DNA of 64,000 nt from Demequina sp. (GTDB lineage: Bacteria; Actinomycetota; Actinomycetes; Actinomycetales; Demequinaceae): contig JANQAD010000001.1 in NCBI GenBank assembly GCA_024707205.1, forward strand, positions 62,001 to 126,000, read 5' to 3'. The translations under genes were made by a program, and so were the position numbers. A model generated the notes under the pieces. It saw only the letters and a program-made list of their open reading frames with translations, was not told the DNA's origin and made no database searches. Shown here piece by piece: positions 28,109 through 37,492 of the stretch; position 1 is the stretch's first letter, and each line of letters starts with the position of its first letter.

Positions 28109-28127
28109 AACGTTCAACTTGAGCGTT
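28109..28127. promoter_or_regulatory. Near-perfect palindrome in the ftsZ promoter region
   Basis: AACGTTCAACTTGAGCGTT: arms AACGTTCAA and TTGAGCGTT differ from perfect symmetry at one base pair around a central C. On the minus strand TATAAC (28130-28125) overlaps its upstream edge and would place the transcription start inside it; TTGACA is just beyond (28140-28135). It looks like an operator for a dimeric regulator, 22-40 bases before the ftsZ ATG. The regulator is unknown. Confidence 0.55.
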
Positions 28128-28326
28128 ATAGTTATGTCAAGCTGTCCTGCGATGACGGTACGGCCGCGCGGCGAGTTATCGGCGTATTCGGCGGGCGTGT
28201 CGCGGCGATCCCCTGGCTGCGGGCCAGCCGCCCTCCGGCTGAGACCCCCGTGAGACTGACACCGCGCGTCCGCGCGCCTAGCGTGCGTAGGGCAACCGAT
28301 ATCCGAGCCGCCCGAAGGGGGCCATC

Positions 28327-30442
28327 ATGCGGAGCTTCCAGCGCGGCACAGTGGCCGCAACACTGCTCGCCATCACGGCGTCGACCATCGCCGTGGCGAC
28401 CCCCGCGATCGCAGATGTGGACCCCATCTATGACGCCACGCTGACGGTCCAGGACGCTCACGTGCGGTGCCTGGACTGGCCGGTGCTCGAGGACGGCGAC
28501 TGGGTTCTTGGCGAACAGGCCGGCCCGACCTCGGGAGACTTCGTCTTCAAAACCACCGTCGCCTCGATCGATGACAACTACGACATCGGCGACTACCGCG
28601 TGATCCTCACGTACGGCAACCCGGCGACGGATGGCGTGGGCTACAGCGTCGGCGGCTCCGGAGCCGGCCCGCACAACGACGGTGTGGAGAACGAAGACGG
28701 CTCCGTCACCTCCTCCTGGACGCTCGGCGTCGGTGATGGAACGGAGAGCGCCCCCGTGACCAGCGTGGGGATCGAGTTGATCGGCTACACGGCCGCGGAT
28801 GGATGGGTGCTCGTCCACACCGGCAGCATCCCGGTGGTCAACGAGTGCATCCCACCCACGCAGCAGGTCGGCGGCCCCGAGTGGCTGAGCCTCACCGAAG
28901 GCGGAACTCCCGTTGCGGGCCGCGACGCCTACCTCGACGCCGGCCAGCGCCTCTCCGTGGTCGCAACGCGCTGGGGCACCCTCGCAGGTCGCTGGATCTG
29001 CGACTGCACCCTCAACCTCGATGTGACCCTGAAGATCGACGGCGAGGTGGCATACGAGGGCGGATGGCCCTCCTTGTGGTACCTCCACATGCCCTCTGAC
29101 AGCGCGGGAAAGACCGCCGTGGTCACGGTCACCGCGACGCCAGACGGGAACGGCCCCTTCGATAGCTACTGGACCCCAGTCACGGTCACATCGGACCCGG
29201 TGGTGATAGGCGCTGCCCCAGCGCTCACGGGAAACCTGCACGTCTTCTCGGCGGATCCGGGCTGGAACGTGGGCTGGGGCAGCCAAGTCCTGTGCTCTCC
29301 CCCTGACCCCGATGGTGGGATATCAGCTGTGGGCGAGCCCCTGGCACGGCAAGTACGCGAAGAACGGACCGGAGGTCGACTGCATGCCCATGCTCGACCT
29401 GTCCTCCGACATCGAAAGCACGGCCCAAAGCGACGTGACCTGGTACGACGGCGACGGCCACGTGATCGGCGCCGGCAACCCCCTCACGGTCACCGCCGAC
29501 ATGTGCGGGGACACCATCACCGCCAAGCAGAGCTGGGGCCACCCCGCCTTCTCCACCGCGGAGATCACGGGCACCGCGGACTACCCCGTGTTCTGCATCC
29601 AGCACATGACCCCCGTGGCGCCTACTGTCACGGGAACGCCCAAGGTGGGCTCCCCGCTTTCGGTTGACCTCGCGGGTTGGCTCCCCGCCAGCACCAGTTT
29701 CGCGTACCAGTGGTACTGGGAACTCGACTCCTCCGGCACCAACGCGCCCATCCCAGGTGCGACGGGCGCCACCTTCACCCCCACCCCTGCCCAGGCGGGC
29801 CATCGGATCTGGGTGGGCATCGAAGCAAGCGCTTCCGGATACTACGGCGAGTCACTCCTCAGCGACCCCGTCACGATCCCGGTGTCGGCGCCGTCGGCCC
29901 CTCGCAGTCTCAAGGCGACCCCAGCGAACAAGGCCGTCAAGCTGACCTGGACCGCGCCGTCGGGTGATGGCGGGAAGGCGATCACCGGATACCGGGTGCA
30001 GCGCTCAACCAACGGCACTGCGTGGACCACCGTCAAGACCACCACGGCGCGCTCGTACACCGCCACGGGCCTTACGAACGGCAAGAAGTACTGGTTCCGG
30101 GTGGTCGCGCTCAACAGCGTCGGCTCCTCCGCCGCGTCCGTGGTCACCGCGATTCCGTGCACCAAGGCGAGTGCCCCGCGATCGCTGAAGGCGACGGCAA
30201 AGACCAAGAGCGTCGCGCTCTCGTGGGCCGCACCCTCCTCGAACGGTGGCGGCGTTATCAGCGGGTATCGGGTCTATCGCTCGACAAACGGAAAGACCTT
30301 CACCCTCGTCAAGACGGTGACCACTCGCGCGACCACGGTGACGGGCCTGACAAAGGGCAAGAAATACTGGTTCAAGGTGGTTGCGGTGAACAAGGCCGGC
30401 AGCTCCCCCGCGAGCAACACGGTGACCGCGCGCCCCAAGTGA
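28327..30442 (+). CDS. Secreted protein with two C-terminal FN3 domains (frameshifted), inside the dcw cluster
   Basis: Reconstructed length 704 residues. There is a signal peptide (1-29, AIAD cleavage region), then beta-rich modules containing cysteines (VRCLDW, CDCTLNL, VDCMPM). Next is an Ig-like repeat with the VTGTPKVGSPLSVDLAGW...YQWYW pattern, followed by two fibronectin type III domains (SAPRSLKATPANKAVKLTW... and SAPRSLKATAKTKSVALSW..., each ending in GKKYWF-VVA). Removing one C from the run of five at 29299-29303 joins the two frames. Function unknown: probably a cell-surface or matrix adhesion protein. It is on the plus strand between ftsQ and ftsZ, which are on the minus strand. 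A 240-bp gap precedes it. Confidence 0.8.
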
Positions 30443-30457
30443 GCGAGGCGGCCGCCC

Positions 30458-31389
30458 TCAGTTGTTCTTGGTGATGGGGAGTGTGGGGGCCGAGACGTCA
30501 ATGACGTCGGCCTTGCTCGCGGCCTTCGACTCTAGGAGCGCCATCAGCACCTTGCCCTTGAGCTTCGAATCCTCCGCGCTCCCCCATTCGACCAGCGGCC
30601 CCTTGCTCAGGCGGAAGCTCACCGAGTCCTCCGTGGCCGCCGAGATCGCGGTGACCCGTGCGCTGAGCTCGGCCGGCAGCGAGTTGATGACGCCAAGGGC
30701 AGACTGCAGCACTCGCTCGTCTCCCGCCGGGACGTCGAGCGTCGGCAGCCCCTGGGAGGCCGTGAGGCGCGTCCCACCTGAATCCCCTGGTCATCGACGA
30801 GGTCGTACCCGCCGGTCGCCGACGGCACCGCCGCCACCGGCTCCCGAGACACGAGGGTGATGACGAGCCCGTCCGGCCACGAGCGCTCAACGTGCGCCTC
30901 CCGCACGCCAGGAATGTCCTTGAGCGCGCTCGCCACGTGTCCCACGGAGAGCATCGCGAGCGATGTGCCGGACTCGCCCTCGATCACGGCCTCGACCGCC
31001 TTGGGGTCCACGACGGTGCCGTAGCCGGAGACCTTGACGTTGGCCGGGTCGAGCGCGAACAGCGGCGACAGCAGCACGAGCCACACCGCGACCGCCGCGG
31101 CGACAACGTACGCCGCGCGCCTGCCCCACACGATCGCGCGGCGCCTGCGCTTCGCCTTGCGGCGCTCGGCCTCCCGTTCGTCACGCCGAACGGACACTGG
31201 GGGCACCGCGCTTGGCTTCGCCTTCGTGAGCACGGCCTGAAGAGCGGAGACGGTTGACTTCGCGGCGTCCGTAATCGCCATCTCTGCCCGACGCTCAGTC
31301 GGCTCGGGCGCTCGCGTGCCCTCCTGCGGTGGTCGGGCCTCGACCCGCTTCCACTGTGGGGCGGACGGTGGCCGCGTTGGCGTGCTCAT
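30458..31389 (-). CDS. ftsQ: Cell-division protein FtsQ/DivIB (frameshifted)
   Basis: Bitopic divisome protein linking early and late division proteins. Reconstructed length 310 residues: a basic, Pro-rich cytoplasmic head of about 85 residues, one transmembrane helix (AAYVVAAAVAVWLVLLSPLF), then the POTRA domain (ANVKVSGYGTVVDPKAVEAVIE, SLAMLSVGHVASALKDIPGVREAHVERSWPDGLVITLVSREPVA in segments) and the beta domain. The frame breaks at a run of three at 30773-30775; adding one gives QVGTRLTASQGLPTLDVP. Start ATG 31389 overlaps the murC stop by four bases. FtsQ is essential in relatives, so this is likely a sequence error. Confidence 0.92.
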
Positions 31390-32714
31390 TCGCGCCCCAA
31401 GCGCTCGAGAATCCAGTCTGGAGCCTTGGTCACGGTGCCCGAGCCGACGGTCAGCACCGTCGACCCTGGCGTCGCGAGATCGGCGGCCATGCGCGCGGCG
31501 TCCTCGAGCGACGCCGCCACGGACGCAGGCACAGTCATGCGCGAGGCGATGAGCTCGGAATCGACGCCGGGAATGGGGTCCTCGCGGTCCCCGTGAACGG
31601 GAGCGAGCACCACATCGGCGTCGTCGACGGACAGCGCGGCCGCGAAGTTCGCGAAGTGGTCTCGCGTCCGCGTGAACAGCGCAGGCTGGAACAGGATCAC
31701 GAGGTGACCGGCGCCCGCCGCTCGCGCGGCGGACACGACGGCCGCGACCTCCGTTGGGTGATGCGCATAGTCGTCGATGACGCGCACTCCCCCGACCTCG
31801 CCGCGCAGCTGGAAGCGCCTCCCGGTTCCCCCAAAGGTCGCGAGAGCCTCTGCGGCCCGCGCCGGGTCAGCCCCCATCTCCACCGCCGCGGCCCACGCCG
31901 CCGCCGCGTTGAGCCGGTTGTGCGCCCCCGGCAAGGGAACCGCGAGCGGATGCTCGGCGCCAAAGCCGACCACGGCGTCGGGCGTCACGAGAACGTCAGC
32001 GCCCTCGTCCGAGCCGTAGGTGAGCACGCGCACGTCCGACTCCCCCGCCAGGCGTGCGACCCGCAGCGCAACGGGATCGCCCGCGTGCACGATCACCGCG
32101 TCGCACGAGCGCGCGAACGCGAGGAACGCGTCGTGGAGGGCGTCGACCGTGCCGTAGTGATCGAGGTGGTCGGGCTCGATGCTCGTGATGATGCCAACGT
32201 GGGGGCGGTAGCGAAGGAACGAGCCGTCGGACTCGTCGGCCTCGACCACGCCCACCCCCGAGGTGCCGGCGTAGCCCCCAGCCACGGCGCCGGGCACGCC
32301 GAACACCCGCGCGCCAACGGCGAAGCTCGCGTCGATTCCCGCGCCGTGAAGAGCGCGCGCCGTCATGGCCGAGGTGGTCGTCTTGCCGTGGGAGCCCGCG
32401 ACGGCAACGAGCGACAGCCCCTCGAGCGCCCACACAAGCGCCTCGGAGCGGTGCAGGACCTCGACGCCCAGCTCACGCGCCCGTGCGAGCTCCGGATTGG
32501 TCTCGCGCACCGCGCTCGAGATCACCACCGCGTCGGCGCCGTCCACGCGAGACGCGTCATCCCCCACGCGCACGTCCATTCCCGCGTCGTGGAGCGCAAG
32601 GAAGTACAGGCTCTCTCCGCGATCGTTCCCCGTGACGTCGACGCCCTTCGCGGCGACGAGCCGCGCCACCGCGGACATTCCCGAGCCGCCGACGCCGATG
32701 AAGTGCCACCTCAT
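31386..32714 (-). CDS. murC: UDP-N-acetylmuramate--L-alanine ligase
   Basis: Adds the first amino acid (L-Ala) to UDP-MurNAc. The 442-residue Mur ligase has an N-terminal Rossmann domain (HFIGVGGSGMSAVARL), ATP loop AGSHGKTTTSAM, VVEADESDGSF, a central-domain SIEPDHLDHYG and a C-domain IDDYAHHPTEVAA, all in the expected order. ATG 32714 overlaps the murG stop (ATGA), which continues the tightly coupled run of dcw genes. Confidence 0.97.
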   Translation of the reverse strand: MRWHFIGVGGSGMSAVARLVAAKGVDVTGNDRGESLYFLALHDAGMDVRVGDDASRVDGADAVVISSAVRETNPELARARELGVEVLHRSEALVWALEGLSLVAVAGSHGKTTTSAMTARALHGAGIDASFAVGARVFGVPGAVAGGYAGTSGVGVVEADESDGSFLRYRPHVGIITSIEPDHLDHYGTVDALHDAFLAFARSCDAVIVHAGDPVALRVARLAGESDVRVLTYGSDEGADVLVTPDAVVGFGAEHPLAVPLPGAHNRLNAAAAWAAAVEMGADPARAAEALATFGGTGRRFQLRGEVGGVRVIDDYAHHPTEVAAVVSAARAAGAGHLVILFQPALFTRTRDHFANFAAALSVDDADVVLAPVHGDREDPIPGVDSELIASRMTVPASVAASLEDAARMAADLATPGSTVLTVGSGTVTKAPDWILERLGRE

Positions 32715-33827
32715 GAGACGGCCCCCTCAATGAGGTCCGCGAGCCGAGACGCGCCGTCGGGGATGCCGACGCTCGCTGCCGCCGCTGCCATGGCCGTCGC
32801 CGTCGCGTGGTCCAGGATCATGCGCTCGGCCTCGAGCTCCACTCGCGCCGGGGTCAGGTCCGCGTCCGCGATGAGGATCGCGGCTCCAGCCTCCACCGCC
32901 GAGCGCGCGTTGAGCGCCTGCTCGCCATTGCCGATGGGCAGCGGCACGTACAGCGCCGGCAGCCGCAGCGCGCTCACCTCGCTCACCGTGTTCGCTCCCG
33001 CCCTGCACACCACGGACGACGCTGCCGCGAGGGCGGCGCCCATGTCATGGGCGTATTCGGAGACCTGGTACGCGTCGCGGAGCTTCGCGGGAAGGTCGCC
33101 CTTAGCCCGCAAGGCGGCCTCGTCCTTCCCAATTCCGGTCAGGTGGATCACGTGGATCCCGTGGCGCACGAGCGTGGGGATGGCCTCGGTCACGGCGGCG
33201 TTGAGGCTCGCCGCGCCGAGCGAGCCTCCCGTAACGAGCAGCACGGGGGCGTCGGGGGCCCACCTGCGAGCCTCGCGCGCCTCGCGGGCGGCGGTCTCCC
33301 CGCCTCAAGGGGTCGGCCATCGCGGCCGCGAGATCGGAGATCTCCCGGCGCAGGGGCAGCCCGGTCACCACCGCGCCCGGAAGCGGCGTGCCGGCGAACG
33401 TAGTGGCGACCGCGGCGGCGAATCGGGCGCCGTACTTGTTCGCGAACCCGGGCCGGGCGTTCGCCTCGTGGACCACGACCGGCACGCCTGCCTTACGTGC
33501 GGCCTTGTACACGGGAGTGGACACGTATCCGCCAAAGCCGACGACGGCGTCGGCCCGTGTGTCTTTGATGATCTCCGCGGCCTGCGCGGTGGCGCGCGAG
33601 AAGTCGCGGGGGAACGTCAGGGCCGCACCGTTGGGGCGCCGCGGGAGCGGGACGCGGTCCACGAACCGCAGCTCGACGCCCGCGCGAGGGACGAGTTCGG
33701 TCTCGAGACCCTCGGCCGTGCCGACGGCGACGACAGAGTGTCCGCGCGCGGTCAGTTCCGCCGCGGTGGCGAGGAGCGGGTTCACGTGGCCTCCGCTGCC
33801 GCCTCCGGCGAGCACGAAGCTACCCAC
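32711..33827 (-). CDS. murG: MurG: lipid II synthase (frameshifted)
   Basis: Glycosyltransferase that adds GlcNAc to lipid I on the inner face of the membrane. Reconstructed length 371 residues. N-domain FVLAGGGSGGHVNPLLATAAEL (first glycine-rich loop), ADAVVGFGGYVSTPVYKAA and VVHEANARPGFANK; C-domain LLVTGGSLGAASLN, VVCRAGANTVSEV (UDP-GlcNAc binding) and GEQALNARS. The frames meet at a run of four at 33298-33301; removing one base gives LRRETAAREAREARRWAPDAPVLL. Start GTG 33827 follows AGGGGGCG and overlaps the ftsW stop. Essential, so the break should be an error. Confidence 0.93.
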
Positions 33828-35043
33828 GCCGCCCCCTGGACAGCACTGCGAGCGAGCGGCGAACCACGGTGGGCCGCGCCGCGAACGCGTCCGGTGCTCC
33901 CGGCTCGGCTCTCGCAAAGGCCATGAGGACGCCTATCGCCGTCATCGACGCGATGAGCGAGGAGCCGCCCGAGGAGACCAGCGGCAGCGGCAGACCGGTG
34001 ACGGGAAGTAGCCCAAGGACAACCGCGATGTTGATGCACGCCTGCGCGACGATCCACGTGCCGATAGCGCCACCCGCGATCTGCACGAACGGGTCCACGG
34101 AGCGGTGCACGATGCGGTTGATCGCGACGATCATCATCGCGAACGCGAACAGCACGAGGAGCGTGCCGATGAGGCCGAACTCCTCGCCGATGATCGCGAA
34201 GATGAAGTCGGAATCCGGCACCGGCAGGCCGCCGCCCCACTTCTCGCGGCTCATGCCTGGCCCCAGGCCCCACAGTCCGCCGGACGCGAGCGCCCACATG
34301 CCGTGGATGGTCTGCATGCATGCGTCGTTGGCGGCACCGCAGTTCTCAGGGTGGAGCCACAGGTCGATCCGGCCCGTGCGCGTGGTGCCCTGGGTCAGCA
34401 GCGCGAACGCCACGCTGAGTCCGACGAAGCCGATCATCGCGAAGAAGCGAATGGGCAGGCCCGCGATCCAGTACGCCGCTCCCACGATCACCGCGAGCAC
34501 GATCGCGGTGCCCATGTCGCGGCCGTAGAGGACCAGACCGATCACGATGAGCGACATGAACCCGCCGGGAACCATGATCTGCTTCCACGTGGTGAGGTGC
34601 TTCCGGAAACGGGACAGCACCACTCCCAGATACAGCGCGAGACCCAACTTGGCCATCTCGGAGGGCTGGAACGTCACGAGACCAACGCGAATCCAGTTCT
34701 TGTTGCCTCCCGAGGACACACCGGCGACGCCGACGAGCACGAGCAGGACGATCGACGTGTAGAGCACGCCCGGCGCGAGTCGCTTCCATGCGATCACGGG
34801 AAGTCGCGAGCCCAGAGCCATCGCTACGAGGCCCACGCAGAAGGCCGCGAGCTGCACGACGAACAGCGCATACGGGTTGCCACCGGTCGCCTTGAGCGAC
34901 TCGATCGAGGAGCTCGAGAGGACCGACGCGAGGCCGACGATGAGCAGGATTCCCGCCGACGCTGCCAGCAGATAGTAGGTGGCGGCTGGGGACCTCCACG
35001 CGGACGCCATGGTGCGAGGCCTGGCGCCGGTCGTGGCCGTCAT
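33820..35043 (-). CDS. ftsW: FtsW: septal peptidoglycan polymerase (SEDS)
   Basis: Polytopic SEDS glycosyltransferase that polymerises lipid II at the septum together with FtsI. The 407-residue protein has about ten transmembrane helices. Conserved NKNWIRVGLVTFQPSEMAKLGL, DMGTAIVL (the catalytic Asp region of SEDS proteins), DSDFIFAIIGEEFGLIGTL and GLLPVTGLPLPLVSSGGSS. ATG 35043 overlaps the murD stop (TGATG). Its C-terminus overlaps the murG start. Confidence 0.96.
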   Translation of the reverse strand: MTATTGARPRTMASAWRSPAATYYLLAASAGILLIVGLASVLSSSSIESLKATGGNPYALFVVQLAAFCVGLVAMALGSRLPVIAWKRLAPGVLYTSIVLLVLVGVAGVSSGGNKNWIRVGLVTFQPSEMAKLGLALYLGVVLSRFRKHLTTWKQIMVPGGFMSLIVIGLVLYGRDMGTAIVLAVIVGAAYWIAGLPIRFFAMIGFVGLSVAFALLTQGTTRTGRIDLWLHPENCGAANDACMQTIHGMWALASGGLWGLGPGMSREKWGGGLPVPDSDFIFAIIGEEFGLIGTLLVLFAFAMMIVAINRIVHRSVDPFVQIAGGAIGTWIVAQACINIAVVLGLLPVTGLPLPLVSSGGSSLIASMTAIGVLMAFARAEPGAPDAFAARPTVVRRSLAVLSRGRRG

Positions 35044-36404
35044 CAACCCTCCAAGCGCCCCACCTCTTCGGCGAAAGCGGTCCCTCTGTCCGCGTAATCG
35101 CGGAACTGATCCATCGATGCGCACGCGGGCGAGAGGAGGACGGTGTCGCCCTCCCTTGCCAGCGAGCGAGCGGCCACCACGGCGCGCTCCATGACAGTGT
35201 CTCCCGGGGGTATTGCGAGCACGGGGATATCGGCGGCGTGTTCCGTGAGAGCCCTGGAAAGCGGCTCCTGATCCACCCCGATGAGCACCACGGCATGGAG
35301 CCGGCCCCTAATGGAGGCCACGAGCTCGCCGAATTCCTGACCCTTGGCGAGGCCGCCCGCGATCCAGACCACAGCGTCGGGCCCAAAGCCGCCGAAGGCG
35401 GCCCTGACCGCGTGCGCATTCGTGGCCTTGGAGTCGTCGACATAGGTCACGCCGTCCAGCTCCCTGACGAATGCGGTGCGGTGGTGGTCGAGGGCGAAAC
35501 CCGCGAACCCCTCGTGGACGGCCGCGGGAGCCACGCCGACCGCGCGGGCCAGCGCGGCCGCGCTGAGGGCGTTGATTGCGAGATACGGGGGGATCGCGCC
35601 CGCCACGAGATGCTTGAGGTCGTCGAGGTGGCCAAGCTCGATCGCGTGGGTGCGGCGCTCGTCGTGGAACGCGCGGTCGACTAGGTGACCGTCGACGACC
35701 CCGAGCTGCGATACGGCGGGCACCCCCAGCGTGACGCCGATCGCTCGGCAGCCGTCGACGACGTCGGCCTCCTCGACCATCTGCTCGATCGCGCGATCGG
35801 CGGCCGGATACACGCACGCGACCTGAACATGCTGGTAGACCCTCGCTTTGTCCGCGTGATACGCCTCAAGGGACCCATGCCAGTCGGTGTGGTCGTCGTC
35901 GGCGTTGAGGCACACCGCCGCGTGCGGCGAGAGCGTGTGGGTGAAGTGCAGCTGCAGGCTCGCGATCTCCACGGCCACGAGGTCGCACTGCGCGCGCGCC
36001 GCCTCAATCACGGGGATGCCCATGTTGCCGCACACGCGCACGTCCAGCCCGCCGGCCGACGCTATGGCGCCCACCATCTGCGTGGTGGTGGTCTTGCCGT
36101 TGGTTCCGGTGACGAGCACCCACGGGATGCCCTCGCGGCGCACGCGCCACGCGAACTCCATCTCCGACCAGATCTCGAGACCCGCGGCCTCGCACGCGCG
36201 GATGGCCTCGCTGTGGGGGGCGAAGGCCGCGGAGGCCATCACCACGTCAAACTGCGTCAGGTCGAGTTCATCGACGGTCAGGTGATCCGCCTCGCCGTTG
36301 GCGTCCACGCTCACGGCGGTGGCACCGAGCTCGCGGCACGCGGCCACGGTGCTCGTCCCGGCGACGCCTACGCCCAGAACGAGCACTCGCAGGCCAGAGA
36401 TCAT
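35043..36404 (-). CDS. murD: UDP-N-acetylmuramoylalanine--D-glutamate ligase
   Basis: Adds D-Glu to UDP-MurNAc-L-Ala. The 453-residue protein has an N-terminal Rossmann domain (VLVLGVGVAGTSTVAAC), ATP loop VTGTNGKTTTTQMVG, CLNADDDHTDWHGS and VDDSKATNAHAV in the C-domain. ATG 36404 overlaps the mraY stop by four bases; the open frame further upstream is antisense-like shadow of mraY. Standard length and context. Confidence 0.97.
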   Translation of the reverse strand: MISGLRVLVLGVGVAGTSTVAACRELGATAVSVDANGEADHLTVDELDLTQFDVVMASAAFAPHSEAIRACEAAGLEIWSEMEFAWRVRREGIPWVLVTGTNGKTTTTQMVGAIASAGGLDVRVCGNMGIPVIEAARAQCDLVAVEIASLQLHFTHTLSPHAAVCLNADDDHTDWHGSLEAYHADKARVYQHVQVACVYPAADRAIEQMVEEADVVDGCRAIGVTLGVPAVSQLGVVDGHLVDRAFHDERRTHAIELGHLDDLKHLVAGAIPPYLAINALSAAALARAVGVAPAAVHEGFAGFALDHHRTAFVRELDGVTYVDDSKATNAHAVRAAFGGFGPDAVVWIAGGLAKGQEFGELVASIRGRLHAVVLIGVDQEPLSRALTEHAADIPVLAIPPGDTVMERAVVAARSLAREGDTVLLSPACASMDQFRDYADRGTAFAEEVGRLEG

Positions 36405-37492
36405 GAGAACTGCGCGACGAACTCTTGGTAGAAGATCGCCATGCCGAAGCCTGCACACAGGCCCGCGATGATCCAGAAGCGCGTCACGATCGTGACCTGG
36501 CCCCAGCCCAGGAGTTCGAAGTGGTGATGGATGGGCGCCATCTTGAAGACGCGTTTGCCGCCGCTGATCTTGAAGTAGCCGATCTGAATCACCGAGCTCG
36601 CGACGACCATGACGAAGAGGCCGCCGATGATCACGCCGAGCAGCTCGGTGCGGGTGACCATCGTGATGCCCGCGATGGCGCCGCCGAGGGCGAGCGAGCC
36701 GGTGTCTCCCATGAAGATCTTTGCGGGGCTCGTATTCCACCAGAGGAACCCGACGCATGCGCCGGCGATCGCCGAGCACAGGATGGCGAGGTCCCGCGGA
36801 TCTCTGACCTCGTAGCACTGCGCCACGTTGTCCGTGAAGCCGCACTTCTGGTTGAGCTGCCACAGGCACACGAGTACGTAGGCACCGAAGAAGATCACGG
36901 CGGCACCGGTGGCGAGCCCGTCGAGACCGTCGGTGAGGTTGACGGCGTTCGACCACGCGGTCACGAGGAAGTTGGTCCAGATGATGAAGATGATCAGGCC
37001 GATCGCCCCGCCAAGCGCCCCGAAGTCGACCACCGTGTCACGCAGGAAGGAGATCGCCGTGGACGCGGGCGTGATCCCGTGTTCATCGGGGAACTGCAGC
37101 ACGAGCACGGCGAACGTGATTCCCACCACCGCTTGGCCGAGGATCTTGTATCGCGCTCTGAGGCCCAGCGAACGCTCCTTGGAGATCTTGCGGAAGTCGT
37201 CGAGGAACCCGACGAGCCCAAGGCCGCACATGAGGAACACCACCAGGAGCGACGAGATGTCCGGCCTTCTATCGCCGGTAGTGAGGTTGGCTCCGATCCA
37301 CCCGACGATCGTCGCGGCGATGATGACGAGCCCGCCCATCTGCGGGGTGCCGCGCTTGACGTGGTGAGACTCGGGGCCATCCTGGCGAATGAACTGACCG
37401 AGCCCGCGCTTGCGCTGGAAGCGGATGAACAGGGGGGTCACGAAGAGCGAGACGATCAGCGCGAAGGCCCCCGCGAACACCACCGCCTTCAT
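36401..37492 (-). CDS. mraY: Phospho-N-acetylmuramoyl-pentapeptide-transferase
   Basis: Membrane enzyme that transfers phospho-MurNAc-pentapeptide to undecaprenyl phosphate, making lipid I. The 363-residue protein has about ten transmembrane helices. The conserved cytoplasmic loops are visible: GTPQMGGLVI, GLVGFLDDFRKI (Mg-binding Asp-Asp), NAVNLTDGLDGLATG and KIFMGDTGSLALGG (catalytic Asp), then MAPIHHHFELLGW with the HHH motif. ATG 37492 overlaps the murF stop. Confidence 0.98.
   Translation of the reverse strand: MKAVVFAGAFALIVSLFVTPLFIRFQRKRGLGQFIRQDGPESHHVKRGTPQMGGLVIIAATIVGWIGANLTTGDRRPDISSLLVVFLMCGLGLVGFLDDFRKISKERSLGLRARYKILGQAVVGITFAVLVLQFPDEHGITPASTAISFLRDTVVDFGALGGAIGLIIFIIWTNFLVTAWSNAVNLTDGLDGLATGAAVIFFGAYVLVCLWQLNQKCGFTDNVAQCYEVRDPRDLAILCSAIAGACVGFLWWNTSPAKIFMGDTGSLALGGAIAGITMVTRTELLGVIIGGLFVMVVASSVIQIGYFKISGGKRVFKMAPIHHHFELLGWGQVTIVTRFWIIAGLCAGFGMAIFYQEFVAQFS

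Noticed and set aside
28125..28140. TTGACA and TATAAC as a standard -35/-10 pair for ftsZ
   Set aside because: They are only four bases apart, far too close; TATAAC may act alone as a -10.
28132..29286. Long minus-strand open frame opposite the FN3 gene
   Set aside because: No family similarity and His/Arg/Gly-rich composition typical of an antisense shadow in high-GC DNA.
35043..36956. A 637-residue MurD with a long N-terminal extension
   Set aside because: The extension is an arginine/histidine-rich shadow of mraY; the family start at ATG 36404 has the usual ATGA overlap.
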